64,000 nucleotides of DNA. It comes from Lutjanus erythropterus. Taxonomy: Eukaryota > Chordata > Actinopteri > Lutjaniformes > Lutjanidae. Location: NCBI GenBank assembly GCA_020091685.1, contig CM034607.1:10227465-10291464 (forward strand). Direction: 5' to 3'. Position numbers and translations under genes: made by a program. Positions 58,301 to 64,000 of this stretch are shown here, piece after piece. Every line of letters begins with the position of its first letter. Position 1 is the stretch's first letter. The notes beneath the pieces were generated by a model. That model saw only the letters and a list, made by a program, of their open reading frames with translations, had not been told where the DNA came from and did not search any database.

Positions 58301-59314
58301 CCAGTAAGAAATGAACTCCAATGAGGGATGGTTTTTCCAAAAATATAATTGCATACCTAAATCATTCATATTGCTATATATTTAGCCTGTTTATAGCATT
58401 TTTGTGTCATCAGTGTGAGCTGTAGGTGGACTTCAAAATCTCAGGCCCCTAGTCCCCTCACCACCCCTCCTCTTTGCTGTGAGCAAACCCATGATTGTGA
58501 ATATTATTAATCTTTATGTGACTTTACGGCGGCCATTTCATGCAGTGCAACCCTCAGTATCTCCTCGATGCTCTTCTTCTCTGCAGTCTGGCTTTGCTCT
58601 CCTTTTTTATTGCCACCATAAATCAGCATCCTTTGACAACAAAGACCCGCTGCCATGCAATGGAAAAGTCCCCAACACAGTCTCTAACGCAGTCTCACTA
58701 CATCTGTACTCCCATCAGATTATTCTAAAGGAGGAATGAGACAATTATTCAGCACATGTGATGATGGACAGATAGAGAGACAGATGAATAAATAGAGACA
58801 GCAGGTCACCTACCTACAGTACCAGCAGTCCTCGGTGACTTAGACTGACTGGATTATGTAATCCTGTCAAATCTGTTTTTCACATCCTCAGTGCACTGCA
58901 GCAGCAGCTCTGCAATTCCGATGGAAATGGCTGCATCTCCAAATGCACTCCAGGCTATAATCATTTAAACTCTGGATAGATTTTCAGATTTCCACCCCTG
59001 TAAGAATCACTGTTGTCTGACATGTTATCAGTCAGTCACTTTTGGGTCACATTTCAGTCATTTCATCCATTGAGTCTGCTTCTTTCTCCTCACCAACTCT
59101 CTGTCTTTTGACGTCAGCAGTGTGACGGTGCTGTGGCGAGAGACCTTACGTAAACTGTCACTGGATTCTCCTGCCCTGCCCCCAAACCTCAGTGCTTTTT
59201 TGGTCTTTGATGATATAACGGAACGTTATTCCCGAGTCATCCATGGTCATTAAGCATCTGTTACCAAGAGAGGTCATGCAAAAAAAAAACTATACCCACA
59301 GCAGGGAGAGAGGA

Positions 59315-59316
<2 letters not shown>

Positions 59317-59410
<94 letters not shown>
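59317..59410. repeat. (GT)n microsatellite, long
   Basis: About 47 GT units with one TT interruption near 59,391. It is the longest dinucleotide array in the window and lies in the UBE2QL1 intron. Confidence 0.95.
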
Positions 59411-59411
<1 letters not shown>

Positions 59412-59524
59412 CATCTTGATTTGCTGCTTGAGGAGATGAGCGAGCAGCTCTGCAGTGCTCCCTAATTATGGTGCAGTGTCTTCCTTCTCCAGTTTGCTAA
59501 TGGAAACAATATTGATTAATTATT

Positions 59525-59526
<2 letters not shown>

Positions 59527-59575
<49 letters not shown>

Positions 59576-59592
59576 GAGAGAGAGAGAGAGTG
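59527..59592. repeat. Compound (TG)n(AG)n microsatellite
   Basis: About 16 TG units run directly into about 15 GA units with one GGG interruption. Confidence 0.95.
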
Positions 59593-59744
59593 AGTGTGTC
59601 TTTATGTCTTTGTTTGCCTCTGTTGTGGATATGTGCCCACAAAGGCGCTTCTTGCTTGTGGTTAATGTCCTAATTTTCTGGGAGATATACTCATCTCTCA
59701 CGCATCCCAGCAAACACACACTTAGACATAAAGTGGCTAACTAG

Positions 59745-60205
59745 AACCATAAAGGGTTCTTCGGTTTCTCTCTGGTTCCTGGTAGAATCTTTTAGGATTC
59801 ACTTGGAACCCTTTCAGATGGTTTTATCTAGAATCCCTCCAACTTCTATGGGTGCTAACAAGAACCCACCCACGTTGTTCTATAGACAAGCTCATTATAT
59901 TCAGGGGGTTCAGAACCTTTTTATATTTCAAGGGTTTTATCTAGAATGCAACCAGGAGTTCTGCTGAGAACCCTTTGATGATGGTACAAAGAACCCTTGA
60001 TGAATCCATGAGTTTTTCAAGGATTTCAACAATTCTTGAAGAATTCTTTCTTCCAAAAAAGGTTGTTTGGATGAAAAGGGTTCTTATGCAGCCCTTAGTC
60101 TTGTAAAGAACCCTTGACAAACCCTTTATTCAAATAAGGGTTCTTCAGAAGCAAATAGCTACGGGTAGAGCCCTAGCCCCTTTGGAACCCTTATTTCTAA
60201 GAGAG
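59745..60205. repeat. ggttct/agaaccct repeat copy
   Basis: It opens with tagaaccataaagggttctt, then has repeated agaaccc and gggttct words throughout, ending with aacccttatttctaagag. This matches the outer parts of the element at 40,254-41,288 and the fragment at 633-830. Confidence 0.55.
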
Positions 60206-61479
60206 CAGAGCTACATGAAGCTATATATAAACCCTAAATACACAGAGTATATTTATCTGTCCTTGGTCGTGTTTCACTACGACAATAGTGATGTGGCTTG
60301 TTTAGAAGCTCCCGCCCTATTTTTAGTGTGAGAGGATACATGCAGTGACAAAGCGATGAGGTGAAAGTCAACAGAGCTACACGTGTCTTCACCTGCAGAG
60401 TGTGTGCAGTGTGATGAAACACACATAATCATTACACAAGCTGAGATGAGAGGGCATTTTAAGAGGTTTGACTGGCAATCACCAGTTCACCAGTCTGGCC
60501 TTCAGACACTTCACTTCCAATTTGAAGGCAATCACTGTCACAGTGTAATCTCGCTGGCATGACAGTGAGTTAAACCCCACAGCGCTGTACAGGTGGTAGA
60601 AAACAGTTGTCTGGTGGAGGGAAACCTGTAGTGTGAGCCAATTTGGTAATTGATCCGTGCTGCTGTATTGTTGTCTGTACTGCGGTGTTAGCAAGTACAC
60701 TAGTGTCATTTTGATTCATAGTCTGTTCACTACTGGCTATATAACATATTCTCTTCTCTCTTTGCATTGCAGGCACTTCTAATTAGATTTCTTTGCAAAC
60801 AGGTCTTCAGTAATCATTTCTGTTAAAAAAAAAAAAAGCATACAAAACCACATGCTGTTTTAAGGCTGTATGCCTCCTTTATGTAGGAAAGTACATTGTA
60901 GATGCATCCAATTTGAAAGTAACAATCACTACCCACGTACTTCAATGTGTTCATTTTTGTTGGCAATGCATCCACAAGAGGGCAAGACTCAGAGTCAACA
61001 GTTACGCTAAAGAAGGAAAAATAGTCAAAAGTTTATGACAACAACAAACATGGTAACACTGGAGGAGGTTGTCGTATGTACCTCTTCAGAAAAAGACAAA
61101 AGCAGAGACAGCATTTTAGATGGTGGTGGTCTGTGCGACCAGTAATTACATTAAGACATGCAGACAACTACTGGTGATACTGCTCTGTTAGTACAAACAG
61201 AGGGCTATGTCCATATCCATGTCCAACATTTAACATGAAAGACCTTCATCTCGTAAAATTCATATTTGTTGTAATTGTTGGCTGCTCATTATTTATTTGA
61301 AGAACACAAACTCAACAAATACAGCTGGAATGAATCGCTATCAAGTGCTCAAACAACACCCAAAATAAAAGTGTGTGTTGCAAGATGACAAGTTTGGTAA
61401 TTGATTAATCCTTTTAAACATGTCTTTAATTAAGCAAAAATAGACATCCCATGGTTCCACCTTCTCAAATGTACATTAA

Positions 61480-62356
61480 GGTCCTATTTGGAACCTTAAT
61501 TAGTATAATTGGTAATGTTTACCTCACGATAATGACCAATGAAAATTTGATGTTATAGTTTTGGATGTGAAAAATAAGTTTTGGGACTCACAAGAGACTG
61601 ATTAAAACTAGGAGGTTCAAAATTGAAGCTGCAGAGGCTATATGGGTTAAGCATAAAAAACACTAGATCCTACATTTCCCATAATGTAACTGGACTCCCA
61701 TAGAGTACTGGAGGATGATGTATTTTTGTTAGCATCGCTCTGGTTCCCTCTACAAAACGCCAGTGGGATTCTTCTATTTCCATTTTGGATTAGTTTGGAA
61801 AATGTCAGCAAGATAATCTCCACAAGTAAACTCCTTTTTGATTTTTGAAGTGTAAATCAATCACCAGAAGTAAAAAGTTAAAGTTAGGCCACAAACACCA
61901 GGTTTGCAGTGAGTTCAACGTCATCACCACTAAACAACGGCGTGATGATACTGAATGTCCCCAACAATTTCTGTAGTATCTTTTAGGCATTTGTTAGAAC
62001 CTAAAAATCTCTTAAGCTTGTGTGAACCACAGACCTCATTTTATGCATAAAATAATAAAAAAAAACCATTAACTTTGAGATGCGGGAACTGGAAGGGTTA
62101 ATATGCTAGCTTATTTCTGGGTTTTAGGACTCATTCCAGCAATGCTCTATTACCTCTTGTTTGTAATACAGACTTTCTGTTTAAGATGTGTAGACTCCAA
62201 GTCGAGATAACCCCTGATGACATCATCAGGGTTATTTATTTAAAACTTTGCAAAGTTTCCCCTGAGCCACAGAAGAAATTACGCTGTTTAACTGTATAAC
62301 TGCTTGGGACTAGTAAACTGAACTTAATGTGTGAAATCGGTGGAATGCCCCTTTAG
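61480..62356. repeat. Dispersed repeat with ggaatgcccctttag end
   Basis: It shares ggactcacaagagact with 27,930-27,950 and tgacatcatca with 29,660-29,700. Its right end is the inverse of the start at 27,888. The left boundary is uncertain. The text ctacatttcccataatg at about 61,670 is part of the repeat. Confidence 0.45.
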
Positions 62357-63898
62357 AGGTTCCTGTTTTCTATGAGGGATTTCATTCTTCTATTCTACTG
62401 AAGCTCATTTTCATACTGAACAAGTATGAATGACAGCCAACTGTTATGCTGGCTGTGTGCAGACAGGGGAACTTAGACCAATGACACCAACCTTAAAAAA
62501 CAAACAAACAAACAAGTGGTATTACCCTTTAATGACCCCACCATCACTCCCACGGGGCTCTTCTTAATGATCTGATGAGGATGATGATGACATCTCTGTT
62601 TGTTTATCCCGATCCCTTTAAGTGCACGTCTGCGTTATGCAATCCCCACCACCACCACCCCTCCGGCCCCCCCAAAGCTGCTTCCCAACATGCACTGGGG
62701 CCTCCCCTGCTCTGCCCATTGACTGATCTCCATTCACACGATTACCCAGCAGCCACTTTACACGAGTGTGTACCTCTCAACGAGCAGGCGCTTAGCTGAA
62801 ATAGATAAACACTGACATGGCACTGTATAGGCCCGGGGCGCTCACTCAGCTGAACTGCAACACACACACACATGCACACAGACACACACACTCTTTTGTT
62901 TGCCCATTCTTTCTCTCACGCGCAGATATTTTTACTTCCTCTCTCCGGCCATCTTTGGAGGCATCCTGCTGAGCCATTCTTGTAGATGACTGCAAACACA
63001 ATGGCGCTAATTAATGCTCAATTTCCCCTTTTCATGCTGAAGTCATACAGTAGACTTCTGTGCAGGCTTGTGATCAGTACACATACTCACAAGCGCGCTT
63101 TCACACACTCTCTTCCTCTGTTTCAGGTATGTTTTATTACTGTTTTCACACCAAAATTAGAGCATATATGCATGTTTTCTTAAACACTAAACCCAGTAAA
63201 ATAGGAGATTTACCCTTTTCTTATTGCTAGTAGATAAGTTTGTCTAGTGGCAAGTTTGCCAAGTTTGTGCGAGAAAGCCAAGGCAATTTTGAAAGTCTCT
63301 TTGTGTTCATCTCTCAGTACTTTTGTAGCTTCCACTTGAATCTCTGTGGTTTGACATTTAGTGTCCCTCCTGCATCGCTGTTTTTACTTTTCAGGTATCT
63401 GTTTTATTTTACTGTTTCATGGTCGCTTTCAGTTGAGTAGGACTCATGTTAAGTTACTGGCAATGAATACCCAACATTTCCTGATCTTTCATGATAAAAG
63501 CTTTTAGATATGAAAATACGGGGGACTTTTATTGCAAAGAAATTATCGGAAATAAAATGCTTCTTGTAACGTTTTATAGGCACTTGTAGTATTCTCATGA
63601 TACTTGAATTTCTCATTTACAATACTGAAAAATATTGATATTCAATACATTTTTGATACCACAAGGAGAAGTTTTGTTCCAAAAAATTCGATTTTTATTA
63701 AAAGATAGATATAGCAAATGAGACTGCCAATCAGAGCTTGAGACGATAAATACCCATGACTACTGCAGAGTTATTTGACCCGAGAGTGAAAGCTGATTGT
63801 ACCCTTTCCCATTTAGGACAAAAGTCAGATGTTGGTGTGTGTTAATAGTTTTTTTTTGTCCAGTGTAAAAGGGGTCTATGTTTCTTTTTCTGTCTCTT
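62357..63898. other. UBE2QL1 intron, low-repeat part
   Basis: No exon was seen. The block 62,540-63,130 looks unique and contains taagtgcacgtctgcgtta, ccactttacacgag and acacaatggcgctaattaat, a SOX-like site beside a homeodomain-like site. It is a candidate intronic regulatory element. Confidence 0.4.
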
Positions 63899-63899
63899 G

Positions 63900-63900
<1 letters not shown>

Positions 63901-63959
<59 letters not shown>
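63901..63959. repeat. (CA)n microsatellite
   Basis: About 29 CA units, close to the end of the window. Confidence 0.95.
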
Positions 63960-63960
<1 letters not shown>

Positions 63961-64000
63961 CCACTGTTGTAGACGTGTGCAGACACTCCATCTATTTTGA

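Larger units (their letters stand above)
56736..64000 (+). other. ube2ql1: UBE2QL1 intron following coding exon 1 (continues past the window)
   Basis: From the donor at 56736 to the end of the window I see no segment coding for the conserved UBE2QL1 C-terminus, so the intron is at least 7,265 bp. It contains several MITE copies (56,971-57,309; 57,576-57,690; 57,700-58,300; 59,745-60,205; 61,480-62,356), three dinucleotide arrays, and low-repeat blocks at 59,000-59,280, 59,440-59,530 and 62,540-63,130. Those blocks are candidate intronic regulatory elements. Confidence 0.75.

Noticed and set aside
30146..63959. CRISPR-like spaced repeats
   Set aside because: All regular repeats are di- or tetranucleotide microsatellites. 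No direct repeats with unique spacers exist, and the genome is vertebrate.
56736..64000. Final coding exon of UBE2QL1
   Set aside because: I looked for sequence coding for the Lys-rich C-terminal region known from the family and found none, so it is taken to lie beyond the window.

Overview
The window is vertebrate nuclear DNA, most likely from a spiny-rayed (percomorph) teleost. The evidence is long introns with GT-AG borders, many long (TG)n/(CA)n arrays, and dispersed non-autonomous DNA transposons, tRNA-derived SINEs and Tc1-like remnants of kinds typical of teleost genomes. No bacterial-style operon, CRISPR array or viral gene was seen. Repeat family assignments rest on remembered family features and on copies compared within the window; no search was run.

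Two protein-coding genes can be supported, both near the right end and divergently transcribed. On the minus strand, four exons between 52265 and 49468 encode a complete 134-residue MED10, a subunit of the Mediator middle module. On the plus strand, the first coding exon of UBE2QL1 (56010-56735) encodes 242 residues of an E2-like ubiquitin-conjugating enzyme, including the catalytic cysteine. It is probably preceded by a non-coding leader exon ending at 55119. The rest of the gene lies beyond base 64000, so 56736-64000 is its first coding intron. The same divergent MED10/UBE2QL1 pair lies on human 5p15.31 (from memory), so this is conserved synteny.

Bases 1 to about 49,400 form a gene desert in which I recognise no protein-coding exon. 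It holds (i) transposon-derived repeats: two hAT-like elements with 8-bp target-site duplications, several TTAA-flanked (piggyBac-type) MITEs, a palindromic MITE, a TA-flanked element with internal duplicated inserts, and two decayed Tc1-like transposase fragments; (ii) tRNA-derived SINEs; (iii) microsatellites; and (iv) low-repeat blocks rich in homeodomain, forkhead, SOX, PBX/MEIS, CRE or CArG-like motifs, which are candidate conserved non-coding elements. Deserts on this vertebrate chromosome arm carry long-range developmental enhancers, which fits, but the function here is inference.

The 3.7 kb between the two start codons holds the MED10 promoter (two CCAAT boxes and an RFX-like palindrome), a possible unannotated spliced plus-strand transcript, and the UBE2QL1 promoter and leader. 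The two genes act in different processes (transcription and ubiquitin transfer), so their pairing looks like inherited order rather than a shared pathway. I found no convincing previously undescribed biological system; the observations most worth checking are the divergent transcript, the long UBE2QL1 N-terminus, the candidate regulatory blocks and the nested MITEs.
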